Part shown: piece after piece, positions 24,815-34,240 of the stretch
Layout: each line of letters starts with the position of its first letter
Numbering within the stretch: the stretch's first letter is position 1
DNA from: an uncultured Flavobacteriales bacterium
GTDB taxonomy: Bacteria; Bacteroidota; Bacteroidia; Flavobacteriales; CAJXXR01
DNA length: 58,722 nucleotides
Direction: 5' to 3'
Assembly: GCA_913063375.1 (NCBI GenBank)
Contig: CAJXXR010000019.1
Coordinates: forward strand, 1 to 58,722
Program-made: the position numbers and the translations under genes
The notes under the pieces: model-generated
Database searches by the model: none
What the model saw: only the letters and a program-made list of their open reading frames with translations
What the model was told of the DNA's origin: nothing

Positions 24815-26110
24815 TTAAAGTATGTTAATTAGATTTGCATTCAGAGCCTTTAAAACACCTTGAATTTTAATCAGGCATTCTTCATATTCTCCTTCCGGAG
24901 AAGAATCTATCGTTATTGCTCCACCAACAGGAAAGGATAAATACCTCATTGTAGGTCTATATAAAACTGATCGAATTATCACATTAAAATCAAAATCTCT
25001 GTTTGGAGTAAAATACCCCATAGACCCAGAGTAAAAAGACCTTTTAAAATCCTCATATTTTTCAATCAATTTAAGTGCACTAATTTTTGGGGCTCCAGTC
25101 ATAGACCCCATGGGGAAAGTTGACATTATCACATCAAGGTGATCCACTTCTTCCGCCATGACACAACGGATAGTAGAAATCATTTGATGAACATGCGGAA
25201 AAGAATAAACACCAAATAAATCAGTAACTTCTACAGTAGATTTCTTGGCTATACGAGAAAGATCATTTCTTACTAAATCAACGATCATCACATTTTCATT
25301 TCGATCCTTTTCACTTGATCGTAATTCGTTTTTGAGGTTCAAATCTTCCAATTCAGTCTTCCCCCTCATTCTAGTCCCCTTGATTGGTTGGGAGATAATA
25401 TTTTTTTTTCTTTTTGAGATATAACGTTCAGGACTGGCTGAAATTAAATGGAAATCCCTGTATTTAAAAAATGTAGAAAAGGGTGCGCTTGAGTTATCAT
25501 TTAACCTTCGGAAAAGAAATAAAGGGTCTATATCTACCCCATCAGCATAAAAATTTTGACAGAAATTCATCTCGTAAATATCACCCGCCTGAATATCCTT
25601 TTTTATACTATTAATTTTAGAAATATAATTCGCCTTGTTTAAACTAGATTTGACTTCAATTCCTGATATATTTGAACTTGGTAATTGACAAGTTTGTATC
25701 TCTAGAATAAGATCAGCAATATCAACTTCTACCAATGACAACAAAGTCAAGCAACCATTTTTTGTTTCAAAAAGGAACTTAGGGACAAAGAAATACATCT
25801 GTTCTAATCCCAGTTTATCCTCATTATTGGAACATAATTCCTCCAACTCATTTTTCAAGTCAAAAGACAAACCTCCAAAAACCCAATCATTATCTTCCTT
25901 ATCCAAAAATTCAGATAAGCTTTCAAACGATTTTCCAGGTCTTAATTTTAACTCTCTAACCGCTTCTACAGCCAATTTAAAATCAAAATCAGAATTATAT
26001 AAAGGGTCCATTTCCTTATGAGCATCAAGAAACATATAAATTTCATACCTCTGTGCCCATGCCAATAGTTGGTACTTACCTATGGAAGGTAGTTTGTATT
26101 CAAAGCGCAT
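24815..26110 (-). CDS. pabB: Aminodeoxychorismate synthase component I
   Basis: A 431-residue chorismate-binding enzyme. The C-terminal half has SASPERYI, PIKGTRMRG, RNENVMIVDLVRNDLSRI, and FPMGSMTGAPKISAL. The Lys in PIKGT is the PabB-type nucleophile position, where anthranilate synthase TrpE has Ala, so the p-aminobenzoate branch toward folate is favoured. It is a stand-alone component I with no fused glutaminase or lyase, and neither partner is in this window. Its first base overlaps the murF stop codon. Confidence 0.88.
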   Translation of the reverse strand: MRFEYKLPSIGKYQLLAWAQRYEIYMFLDAHKEMDPLYNSDFDFKLAVEAVRELKLRPGKSFESLSEFLDKEDNDWVFGGLSFDLKNELEELCSNNEDKLGLEQMYFFVPKFLFETKNGCLTLLSLVEVDIADLILEIQTCQLPSSNISGIEVKSSLNKANYISKINSIKKDIQAGDIYEMNFCQNFYADGVDIDPLFLFRRLNDNSSAPFSTFFKYRDFHLISASPERYISKRKKNIISQPIKGTRMRGKTELEDLNLKNELRSSEKDRNENVMIVDLVRNDLSRIAKKSTVEVTDLFGVYSFPHVHQMISTIRCVMAEEVDHLDVIMSTFPMGSMTGAPKISALKLIEKYEDFKRSFYSGSMGYFTPNRDFDFNVIIRSVLYRPTMRYLSFPVGGAITIDSSPEGEYEECLIKIQGVLKALNANLINIL

Positions 26111-27411
26111 TACAATAAATCAATTAGTTCTTCCAACTTAATACCACGAGATCCTTTAAGGAATATCAAATTCCCATTTAATGGAGAATTGATAATAATA
26201 TTTTTTAATTCTTGAACAGAAGCATGTACGGAGACTCCTTGATCCTTGGCTACTTTGCATTGTTGAAACTCCTTCCCTACTAGGTGACAATGTGCAAAAG
26301 AAGATCTCTTTGAGCTAATTTCATTCACCAATTTTTGGTGCTCAAAATCACTAAAGGATCCTAACTCCAACATATCCCCCAAAATCAAAATCTTTTCTTG
26401 TGCACTTTCCAAGTTAAGAAATTCACCTACCGCATTCAACATACTACTAGGATTAGCATTATATGCATCCAAAATCAGGTCATTTGATGAGGTAGATACC
26501 AACTGAGATCTATTATTACCAGGTTCATAATTCTCTATTCCCTGTACAATACCTTCTTTGGAGACATTCATTTTGATAGCTAATGCAATTGCACAAGCTA
26601 TATTTTCACCATTATAGCCTCCAAATAATTTAGAATCCACCTTAATTTTATCAAAAATAACTCCAGCACAAATCTCATTGGAGCCCAATTCGTAGAAGAA
26701 GTCGGAGTTTTTAAAGGTCCTACTATAGCTAAAAGTGATTTTATAATCCCCTATAAGATTAACTAATAAAGTGTCGTCTAGATTATACAAAATAGTTCCT
26801 TTAGCATCAATGACACTCGAATACAATTCATTTTTGGTTAAAACAATGTTAGCAAAAGAACCGAACCCTTCCAAATGTGCTTTACCAATATTAGTAATGA
26901 TCCCAATGGTAGGCTTGGCTATCTTACATAAATCAGCAATTTCACCTTGATGATTTGCCCCCATCTCTATAATTGCCAAATCATGTCCCTGTGTAACTTC
27001 CAATAATGAGAGCGGGACACCTATATGGTTATTTAAATTCCCTTTTGTAGCATAACATTTGAATTCTGTACTTAATACAGCATGACACAACTCTTTGGTT
27101 GTTGTCTTACCATTAGTTCCAGTAATACCAATAATTGGAATATTCAATTGGTTCCGATGATAACTTGCAAGGTCTTGTAGTGAATTCAACCCATCATTCA
27201 CCAATATGAATGAATCATTATCTAAGGAATCTGCAATATCTGCATCGTCAATCACAACTACCAAAGCTCCTTTTGACAAAGCATCAGATGCAAAAAGGTT
27301 TCCGTCAAAATTGGCACCTTTCAAGGCGACAAACAAAGAACCTTTTTTCACTTTACGAGTATCTGTACAGATTCCCGTAGACTGCTTAAATAAAGAATAT
27401 AATTTTTCCAT
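26110..27411 (-). CDS. murF: UDP-N-acetylmuramoyl-tripeptide-D-alanyl-D-alanine ligase
   Basis: A 433-residue Mur ligase. The ATP-binding loop is GITGTNGKTTT (95-105), with IIEMGANHQGEI and LILDAYNANPSSM typical of MurF. The N-terminal domain has SFSTDTR-like GICTDTRKVKKGSLFVAL. It adds D-Ala-D-Ala to the UDP-MurNAc tripeptide in the cytoplasm. It heads the operon murF-pabB-tilS-membrane protein-dsbD, an unusual mix that still packs without gaps of more than 43 bases. Confidence 0.95.
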   Translation of the reverse strand: MEKLYSLFKQSTGICTDTRKVKKGSLFVALKGANFDGNLFASDALSKGALVVVIDDADIADSLDNDSFILVNDGLNSLQDLASYHRNQLNIPIIGITGTNGKTTTKELCHAVLSTEFKCYATKGNLNNHIGVPLSLLEVTQGHDLAIIEMGANHQGEIADLCKIAKPTIGIITNIGKAHLEGFGSFANIVLTKNELYSSVIDAKGTILYNLDDTLLVNLIGDYKITFSYSRTFKNSDFFYELGSNEICAGVIFDKIKVDSKLFGGYNGENIACAIALAIKMNVSKEGIVQGIENYEPGNNRSQLVSTSSNDLILDAYNANPSSMLNAVGEFLNLESAQEKILILGDMLELGSFSDFEHQKLVNEISSKRSSFAHCHLVGKEFQQCKVAKDQGVSVHASVQELKNIIINSPLNGNLIFLKGSRGIKLEELIDLL

Positions 27412-27433
27412 AGATCACAATACTATACGAGAC

Positions 27434-27441
27434 CAAAATTA
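27434..27441 (-). promoter_or_regulatory. Possible -7 element for murF
   Basis: TAATTTTG on the minus strand fits TAnnTTTG and would start transcription about 16 bases before the murF ATG. No TTTG is found at the usual distance, so this is weak. Confidence 0.3.
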
Positions 27442-27448
27442 TCATTTC

Positions 27449-27497
27449 TCTACAAGCAAAAAAAAAAAAGGCCGGTTATTTATAAATAACCGGCCTT
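27449..27497 (-). terminator. Terminator after gldJ
   Basis: A perfect 30-base palindrome (27468-27497, GC-rich AAGGCCGG arms) followed on the minus strand by a run of more than ten T. It is one of the strongest terminators in the window and separates gldJ from murF. Confidence 0.9.
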
Positions 27498-27522
27498 AAA
27501 ATTGAAGCTTTTAATGCTTATA

Positions 27523-29001
27523 CTATTTGATAGCTTGTGAACCCATTCTATCGATTACACAACGGAAACCAATATCATCAGTTGCTAAGTTCTCATCTAG
27601 AAATCTTCTAGTACCTGGTGTTAACCAGTATAATCTATCTTTCCAAGATCCACCCTTGAATACTCTAGTACGATCATTGATCAATGATGCATTTTCATCA
27701 TACATTGGAGCATCCCCTTGAGTAGCGCCTTTTTGGAAGTAAATAGAAGATTGCATATCACCATCTTTATAGCTAATGTTGTTAGCTGCAGTATAGTTTC
27801 TTCTATTGATTAACTCTTCGTTTGATTCCAATTCAGTTGGAATGTGACCTAATGAATCAACGTCAGGAACAAATCCGTCCTCATCTCTAGACATTTTAGT
27901 AAACACATTACCACGGAATGGCATTAAATCATCATAACCTTCAGTGTTATCACGGTATACATCAAGTACCCATTCACTCACGTTACCAGCCATGTCATAA
28001 AGACCGAAATCATTTGGAGGATACGTCTTAACTTCAGAAGTACGTGCAGCACCATCATTTAAGTATCCAGAAGTACCCATATTATCTCCTTTACCTCTTT
28101 TGAAGTTAGCTAAGAAAACACCCGCTGTTTGCGTCAAGTTACTTCTCATTCCTCTTAGACTTGATCCAATACCTCCTCTTGGGAAATATTTACCATTGTC
28201 TATATTTCCTTCAATAGAATTCCCAATCAAACCTAAAGCAGCATATTCCCACTCAGCCTCTGTTGGCAATCTATAACCAGGAGTAATAACACCGTCTTCC
28301 ATTCGACCTGCTCTTCCATCCTTACTATCAGGATTTCTCAAATCTTTGAAACCGTTATCTTGCTCACCTATATATTTACCTTCTAAGTAAGCTGCAGTAT
28401 TAAAGTTATCATCATCATACTGATCAGGATTCCACTTTAATGCTTTTCTATCAATTAAATGATATTCATTTACACGGTCCGTTCTCCAGCTACAATAATC
28501 CATAGCTTGTTTCCAACTAACACCAACAACTGGATAATAGTTGAAACCTGGATGGCGAAGATATGTTTCTACCATTGGTGAGTTAAAACCTAATCTACTT
28601 CTCCAAACATTTTCATCTGGTGAAGCATTACGTAAAACCTCTGGGTAACTTTCTCCATAAACTCGATCCAACCAATACAAGTATTCACGATAAGAAATAT
28701 TGGTAACCTCTGTCTCATCCATAAAGAAGGAAGCAACTGTTGCACGCTTTGGCAAATTGTTGTTATCCGACATTGGATCATCTATAACTCTTCCCATTAC
28801 AAACGTACCCCCTTCAATAAAGGACATACCAGGTAACACGTATTGAGTTGTATTTAACTCGGCTTCAAAACCTCCATTCTCAGAACTGTTGACTTCCCAT
28901 CCCGTTGCGGAATGAATCGTTTTACCGCTTCCGCCTCCACAAGAAGACATGGATACACCCGCTGTTACAAGAAGTGCTCCTATTGCAATTCTACTCTTCA
29001 T
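27523..29001 (-). CDS. gldJ: Gliding motility lipoprotein GldJ
   Basis: A 492-residue lipoprotein. The signal peptide ends in the lipobox MSSC, with Cys21 as the lipidated residue, followed by Gly/Ser. The bulk is a formylglycine-generating-enzyme/SUMF1-like fold: GMSFIEGGTFVMG, DETEVTN, VGVSWKQAMDYC, RLPTEAEWEYAA, DMAGNVSEWV and a C-terminal KGGSWKD...GFRC. GldJ is required for gliding and type IX secretion and stabilises GldK. The paralogue GldK is very similar, but the location next to porU and porV and the ATGWEV start after the lipobox favour GldJ. Residues for FGE catalysis are not expected to be used. Confidence 0.9.
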   Translation of the reverse strand: MKSRIAIGALLVTAGVSMSSCGGGSGKTIHSATGWEVNSSENGGFEAELNTTQYVLPGMSFIEGGTFVMGRVIDDPMSDNNNLPKRATVASFFMDETEVTNISYREYLYWLDRVYGESYPEVLRNASPDENVWRSRLGFNSPMVETYLRHPGFNYYPVVGVSWKQAMDYCSWRTDRVNEYHLIDRKALKWNPDQYDDDNFNTAAYLEGKYIGEQDNGFKDLRNPDSKDGRAGRMEDGVITPGYRLPTEAEWEYAALGLIGNSIEGNIDNGKYFPRGGIGSSLRGMRSNLTQTAGVFLANFKRGKGDNMGTSGYLNDGAARTSEVKTYPPNDFGLYDMAGNVSEWVLDVYRDNTEGYDDLMPFRGNVFTKMSRDEDGFVPDVDSLGHIPTELESNEELINRRNYTAANNISYKDGDMQSSIYFQKGATQGDAPMYDENASLINDRTRVFKGGSWKDRLYWLTPGTRRFLDENLATDDIGFRCVIDRMGSQAIK

Positions 29002-29058
29002 CTTTATCGTGCTCTTTAGAATATGTTTTTATTACTCTTTATCAAACAAGTCCAAGTA

Positions 29059-30084
29059 TTAAAACTTAGGACATAAAATTGGTTGAAGTTTCTTAGGCTT
29101 AACCTTACAAGGTAGTTGAATTCTCAAAGAGATTTCATGTGCACCACCAGTAGCATTACTCAATTCAGATACGGTATAATCATAACTATAACCAATAATA
29201 TATTGGTCAATTGAATATCCCAATATCATCATTACAGCATCAGAATTTTCGCTATTCATCCTATACCACAATCCACCTGATAAACTTTTGTTTGTCAGAG
29301 ACAAACCTAAATTCATTTGGTCAGCAGCTCCTTGTTGTTGATAAACAAAACCTGCAGTGATATATGGACTATCTCCAATAATTCCCTTTCGAACATTACC
29401 ATTGGTAGGAATATTAGCCCCACCATGGATAGTTGTTTTAACTGGCACCTTACTTACACCTTCTACCACAACACCACTAACAGAATAACTACTAAAGAAA
29501 GTATCTGATGGTTTATTTATGTGATGGAATGCAGCACCAAGATAAAATCTTTCAGAAAAGAGGATAGCCCCTAACCCGAAATCAACGAAGGTTGCATTAT
29601 CATTAATGTTCGGATCTTCAGCCGATTGAAACACTACACCTCCAGAACTAGTAATCTGATCCCCAAAGACCAACTTAGATCGATCTAGGAATTTATGATT
29701 AACAGTTACTTGCGCCCCTCCAGATACAGAAAATTTTCTGTTAATCTTAAAACTTTTAGCGTAGATACCTGATACCTGAGAATAATTTAATATTCCTTCA
29801 CCCGCTCTATCATAAACAGCTTGGATCCCATATCCACTATTAATGCTAGGGATATTCTGATCCAAAGAAAATGAGGTTGTAACAAACGACCCTGGTATGT
29901 TAGGCCATTGGTCTCTAATGTTCAAGTGCAATTTAGGACAGTTAGCTGTCCCAGCAAACGCTGGATTCAAATACATAGGATTTGAATAAAATTGCGTAAA
30001 AGTTGGATCCTGAGCATAAGAGAAGTCGATTGATAGACAACTCATGATAAGCGAAACAACAAAAATAAGTTTTCTTTTACCCAT
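29059..30084 (-). CDS. PorP/SprF-family type IX secretion membrane protein
   Basis: A 341-residue outer-membrane protein with a signal peptide (1-24, ending SYAQ) and the family start DPTFTQFYSNPMYLNPAFAGT. The rest is barrel strands with RDQWPNIPGSF and a proline/lysine-rich end. PorP/SprF proteins bind type IX cargo with type B C-terminal domains at the outer face, and each usually sits beside its own large adhesin. No adhesin gene is beside this one. It lies 57 bases upstream of gldJ in the same orientation and divergently to porU. Confidence 0.88.
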   Translation of the reverse strand: MGKRKLIFVVSLIMSCLSIDFSYAQDPTFTQFYSNPMYLNPAFAGTANCPKLHLNIRDQWPNIPGSFVTTSFSLDQNIPSINSGYGIQAVYDRAGEGILNYSQVSGIYAKSFKINRKFSVSGGAQVTVNHKFLDRSKLVFGDQITSSGGVVFQSAEDPNINDNATFVDFGLGAILFSERFYLGAAFHHINKPSDTFFSSYSVSGVVVEGVSKVPVKTTIHGGANIPTNGNVRKGIIGDSPYITAGFVYQQQGAADQMNLGLSLTNKSLSGGLWYRMNSENSDAVMMILGYSIDQYIIGYSYDYTVSELSNATGGAHEISLRIQLPCKVKPKKLQPILCPKF

Positions 30085-30195
30085 TTCTAAATTCTATTTT
30101 CACATCACAATTATACAAATAATTTTTAATTAAAAAAGACTGTCTCACAATTTTGTCAGGAAAAAAGAGTTAGATTTATATCAAACCAAGCTTTT

Positions 30196-30226
30196 TTTGC
30201 AATTTGCACAGAATTCGTTAATTTTT
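30196..30226 (+). promoter_or_regulatory. Predicted promoter of porU
   Basis: TTTG (30196-30199), a 19-base spacer and TAATTTTT (30219-30226) match the Bacteroidota consensus at 11 of 12 fixed and variable positions counted, missing only the final G. Transcription from about 30233 would leave a 26-base leader before the ATG at 30259, which supports that start. Confidence 0.5.
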
Positions 30227-30258
30227 ATAAAGTCCGATAATTGAAAACCCTTTTAAAC

Positions 30259-33200
30259 ATGCGCCGAAGCATTCATTTTTTAAGTTTATTCTTTTTACTC
30301 ACCTTTCAAGTTGGTTATTGCCAATCTATTAAAGTAAATATCAAGTGGAAAACTACTACTATTAAGGTTGACGAAAATCAAGCTTTTTCATTTTCTGAAT
30401 CGTATTCAGATGGAAGTTCATTCTTCCCATATCAAAAGAAACGAATAAAAATTGAAAACAATCAAGAAGTCTCAAATATACAAATTAAAAACGTTAAGCT
30501 ATCAAAGTTTAACGTTCATCAATCGAAAATTGCACTCAAATATCGAAATGAACTGAACAATTCGGTTAAATTCAATAGCAAAACAGTAACGATTAAAGGA
30601 ATTCGGTATCTGGATATTCAATATTATCCAATTACAGCTAATGGAATTGTAACAGAATTGGAATTCGATTATACATTAAAGAACTCAAATCTTCGACAAG
30701 AACAACAAGTTGAATTCAGTTCTGTTTCCAAATTATCGAATGGAGACTGGTACAAAATAGGTATTGTAGAGAAAGGTATATATAGTATCAGTTCCAACGA
30801 CCTTGAAGACCTGGGAATAAATGTATCCTCAATTAACCCAAAATTGATTCGGATTTTCGGTAATGGTGGTGGTTTACTTCCAGAGATCAATTCGGAATTT
30901 AGATATGATGACCTTATTGAAAATCCAATCATCGTAGAAGGAGAATCGGATGAAAGCTTTGACAACAATGACCGCATCATATTCTATGCAGACGATGCGC
31001 ATAGCTGGAATTACAACTCCAACCAAACAAGGTTTGAACGTCAAATAAATTACTATTCCGATACAACCTTTTATTTCCTTAATGTAGAAACGGCAGAAGG
31101 AGCTCGGGTAATACCGGCATCTACTACATCTGAACCAGCTACCTATACAACATCCAGTTTCGACGACTACAAGATAGTAGAAGAAGAGAAATACAATCTT
31201 GTAAATACAGGAAAGCAATGGTTTGGACAACGATTTGAAGTTACTAAATCGTTCAATTATAATTTTGAATTCCCTTATAGAATGATATCAGACTCTGTAA
31301 GCATTAGACTAAGAGCTGCTGCCAGAGCTTCAGCGACTACCGCTATGAATGTCAAACATAGCGGTTCCACCTTGTTTCAATTTAATATTTCACCTCCTAC
31401 AGGGAATAACTTTATGAGACCAGGCTCTGGATCTGTAAAAACCCTTTTAACTGGTGACGATTTACTTCTAAATGTAAACTATGTTGAAAATACGGCAAGC
31501 GCTGTTGCCTACCTAGATTATATAGAAGTTAATGCAAGAAGATCCTTAAGGCTAGACAATGGGCAAACTTTTTTTAGAGATAGTCGATCTATAGGGAATA
31601 ATGCTATCAGTAATTTTAATTTTTCTGGATTTAATTCGAATACAGTTGTGTGGGACATTACGGATATAGAAAATATTCAAAAAATTCCTGTTTCAAATTC
31701 TTCAATGACAATCCCTACAGAAAGTCTAAAGGAGTTTGTAATGTTTGATGGCTCCAACTATTTATCAATCGCTTCTATAAAGCCTATAGCGAACCAAAAC
31801 CTACATGGGATAGAACAAGCTGACTTTATAATAGTTACGAATCCTCTATTCCTTTCGGAAGCAGAGCGACTTGCAGAATTCCACCGGGTTCATGATGATA
31901 TGACTTGTATTGTGGTTACAACAAACCAAGTATACAATGAATTTAATTCAGGGAAACAAGACATTACTGCGATCAAAGATTTCACAAGAATGTTATACGA
32001 ACGAAATCTTGCGTCTGGAACAGAGCCAGAAAATATTTTACTGTTTGGTGACGGATCATTTGATTATAAGGATATCACTACAGGTAATAGTAATTTCGTT
32101 CCTACTTGGGAATCATATGACTCATACAGTATAGACCAATCTTTTGCAACGGATGACTTTTTTGGTTTATTAGACCCTAGTGAAGGTAAAGCAAATCAGA
32201 TTGAGGAGGAGATGATTGATATCGGAATCGGTCGTTTTATTGTTCAAACTCTAGAGGAAGCTAAAATTATGGTAGACAAAGTTGAACAGTACTATGCAAG
32301 TAGTTCATTTGGTAATTGGCGTAATCGATATATGATTGTAGCGGATGATGTTGATGCTAAATGGGAAAGGGATCTTGCTTTCCATGCCAACAAACTAAGC
32401 AATACTATAATTGACAGCTACCCTTCAATAAATGTTCAAAAAATATTCGTAGATTCTTATGTACAACAGACATCTACTGGAGGCCAAAGGTATCCTGAAG
32501 CAGAAAATGACATTAATTCAGGTGTGGAGAATGGCTCCTTAATCGTGCATTATTACGGGCACGGTGGAGAAGTTGGTTGGGCCAGTGAACGTATTCTAGA
32601 AAATGAAGACATTCTTGGTTACAACAATATCAATAATATGCCTTTATTCATAACAACTACCTGTGAATTCTCTCGTTACGATGATAAAGATAGAATCTCT
32701 GCAGGTGAATATGTATTATTGAATGAAAATGGAGCCGGAATAGCGCTTTTCACAACTACTAGATCTATAAGTATTGGTGATGCAAATGGGCTATCAAAAG
32801 CTACTTACAAATACATTTATGACAAAGTAAATGGAAAGTACAGGAATTTGGGCGAATTATTAAGGGCGACTAAAAATGATTTAATTGGAATCCCTAATAA
32901 ACGAAAATATCTGTTATTAGGAGATCCAGCATTGACATTAGCTTATCCCGAAGGAAATGTAGTTACCACTTCCATTAATGATATAGCTGTAACTAATTTT
33001 CAGGACACTCTAAAAGCCCTATCTAAGGTTAAAATCACCGGAGAAATTCAGAACAGTCAAGGGATAAAAGATACCGATTTTAATGGTATTGTAATTCCTA
33101 CAGTCTATGACAAATTTCAGCAATATCAGACATTGAACAATGATCTACCCGGAGAACTAGCCACAGTTAGTTTTAAAATGCAAAACAGTGTACTATTCAA

Positions 33201-34044
33201 TGGGAAAATCCAAGCTACGAATGGTGAATTTAGCTTTGAGTTTATTGTCCCCAAAGATGTCAAACTAGATGTCGGACCTGGGAAAATCAGTTATTATGCC
33301 TATTCCGCGGACATGGATGCTAATGGAGTAACCAATACCGTAGAAATAGGTTCTGTAAATCCAAACCCAGATGATGATACTGAAGGGCCAACTGTACAAT
33401 TATTTATGAATGATGAAAGCTTTGTAAGTGGTGGTTTCACAAACAATACTCCTGATATTTATGCTTTAGTCACAGATGAAAATGGAATTAATACATCTGG
33501 TACTGGAATTGGGCATGATATAGCAGCAATATTAGATAACGAAAGTAACAATACGTATATCTTAAACGACTTTTATGAGGGAGCGTTGAATGACTTCACC
33601 TCGGGATCTGTTCGTTTTCCATTAAACGATCTGGAAAGTGGACCACACCATTTACAATTTAAGATCTGGGACACTTATAATAATTCGACAAATGCAACTA
33701 CTGACTTCATTGTAGAAAATGATGCTAAAATGGCCTTAAAGAGAGTCCTTAATTGGCCCAACCCATTTACAACGAATACCGACTTTCAATTTGAACATAA
33801 CCACCAAGGTGAAAATATTGAAGTTCAAGTTCAAATATTTACAGTTTCAGGTAAATTGGTGAAAACAATTGTTCAACAAATTTCTACATCCGAATCTAGA
33901 GTAAATGGTGAATTGGTTTGGGATGGATTGGATGATTATGGAGACAGAATTGGAAAAGGTGTTTATCTATATAAATTAGAGGTTAGAACAGAAAATGGCA
34001 AAAAATCTGATTCAAAAATTGAAAAGCTTGTAATATTAAAATAA
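30259..34044 (+). CDS. porU: Type IX secretion signal peptidase PorU
   Basis: A 1261-residue gingipain-like (C25) peptidase. The start at 30259 gives MRRSIHFLSLFFLLTFQVGY, a good signal peptide; the frame also has a TTG at 30241. An N-terminal beta region is followed by the peptidase domain (about 510-900): catalytic His768 in HYYGHGGEVGW and Cys802 in TTTCEFSRYDD. The end has a T9SS-type C-terminal domain (SGKLVKTIVQ, GKGVYLYKLEVR) that PorU keeps instead of cleaving. PorU removes the C-terminal signal of cargo and links it to A-LPS at the cell surface together with PorV. porV follows 196 bases downstream. Confidence 0.93.
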   Translation: MRRSIHFLSLFFLLTFQVGYCQSIKVNIKWKTTTIKVDENQAFSFSESYSDGSSFFPYQKKRIKIENNQEVSNIQIKNVKLSKFNVHQSKIALKYRNELNNSVKFNSKTVTIKGIRYLDIQYYPITANGIVTELEFDYTLKNSNLRQEQQVEFSSVSKLSNGDWYKIGIVEKGIYSISSNDLEDLGINVSSINPKLIRIFGNGGGLLPEINSEFRYDDLIENPIIVEGESDESFDNNDRIIFYADDAHSWNYNSNQTRFERQINYYSDTTFYFLNVETAEGARVIPASTTSEPATYTTSSFDDYKIVEEEKYNLVNTGKQWFGQRFEVTKSFNYNFEFPYRMISDSVSIRLRAAARASATTAMNVKHSGSTLFQFNISPPTGNNFMRPGSGSVKTLLTGDDLLLNVNYVENTASAVAYLDYIEVNARRSLRLDNGQTFFRDSRSIGNNAISNFNFSGFNSNTVVWDITDIENIQKIPVSNSSMTIPTESLKEFVMFDGSNYLSIASIKPIANQNLHGIEQADFIIVTNPLFLSEAERLAEFHRVHDDMTCIVVTTNQVYNEFNSGKQDITAIKDFTRMLYERNLASGTEPENILLFGDGSFDYKDITTGNSNFVPTWESYDSYSIDQSFATDDFFGLLDPSEGKANQIEEEMIDIGIGRFIVQTLEEAKIMVDKVEQYYASSSFGNWRNRYMIVADDVDAKWERDLAFHANKLSNTIIDSYPSINVQKIFVDSYVQQTSTGGQRYPEAENDINSGVENGSLIVHYYGHGGEVGWASERILENEDILGYNNINNMPLFITTTCEFSRYDDKDRISAGEYVLLNENGAGIALFTTTRSISIGDANGLSKATYKYIYDKVNGKYRNLGELLRATKNDLIGIPNKRKYLLLGDPALTLAYPEGNVVTTSINDIAVTNFQDTLKALSKVKITGEIQNSQGIKDTDFNGIVIPTVYDKFQQYQTLNNDLPGELATVSFKMQNSVLFNGKIQATNGEFSFEFIVPKDVKLDVGPGKISYYAYSADMDANGVTNTVEIGSVNPNPDDDTEGPTVQLFMNDESFVSGGFTNNTPDIYALVTDENGINTSGTGIGHDIAAILDNESNNTYILNDFYEGALNDFTSGSVRFPLNDLESGPHHLQFKIWDTYNNSTNATTDFIVENDAKMALKRVLNWPNPFTTNTDFQFEHNHQGENIEVQVQIFTVSGKLVKTIVQQISTSESRVNGELVWDGLDDYGDRIGKGVYLYKLEVRTENGKKSDSKIEKLVILK

Positions 34045-34114
34045 ATTTAGCGTTTCAGTCTAGGACCATCAGCAGGAGATGAGTAGAAATTAGTATATTT
34101 CAAGTGTAAATTAG

Positions 34115-34122
34115 TACATTTG
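34115..34122 (+). promoter_or_regulatory. Possible -7 element for porV
   Basis: TACATTTG fits TAnnTTTG in the 196-base gap between porU and porV, with a predicted leader of about 110 bases. No TTTG at the usual upstream distance. The gap shows no terminator, so readthrough from porU is also possible. Confidence 0.3.
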
Positions 34123-34240
34123 CCAACTGAAATTATTTGATTCATCAAATCTGAATTGTCACACTTTTGAAGGCAAGGAATCTACAATTCCATTATTTTC
34201 AAAAGTTTAACCAATTGACATTTAGAAAAAAATATACCAA

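Noticed and set aside
30241..30258. TTG start 18 bases before the porU ATG
   Set aside because: The ATG at 30259 begins a standard signal peptide and fits the predicted promoter spacing; the extra six residues add nothing.
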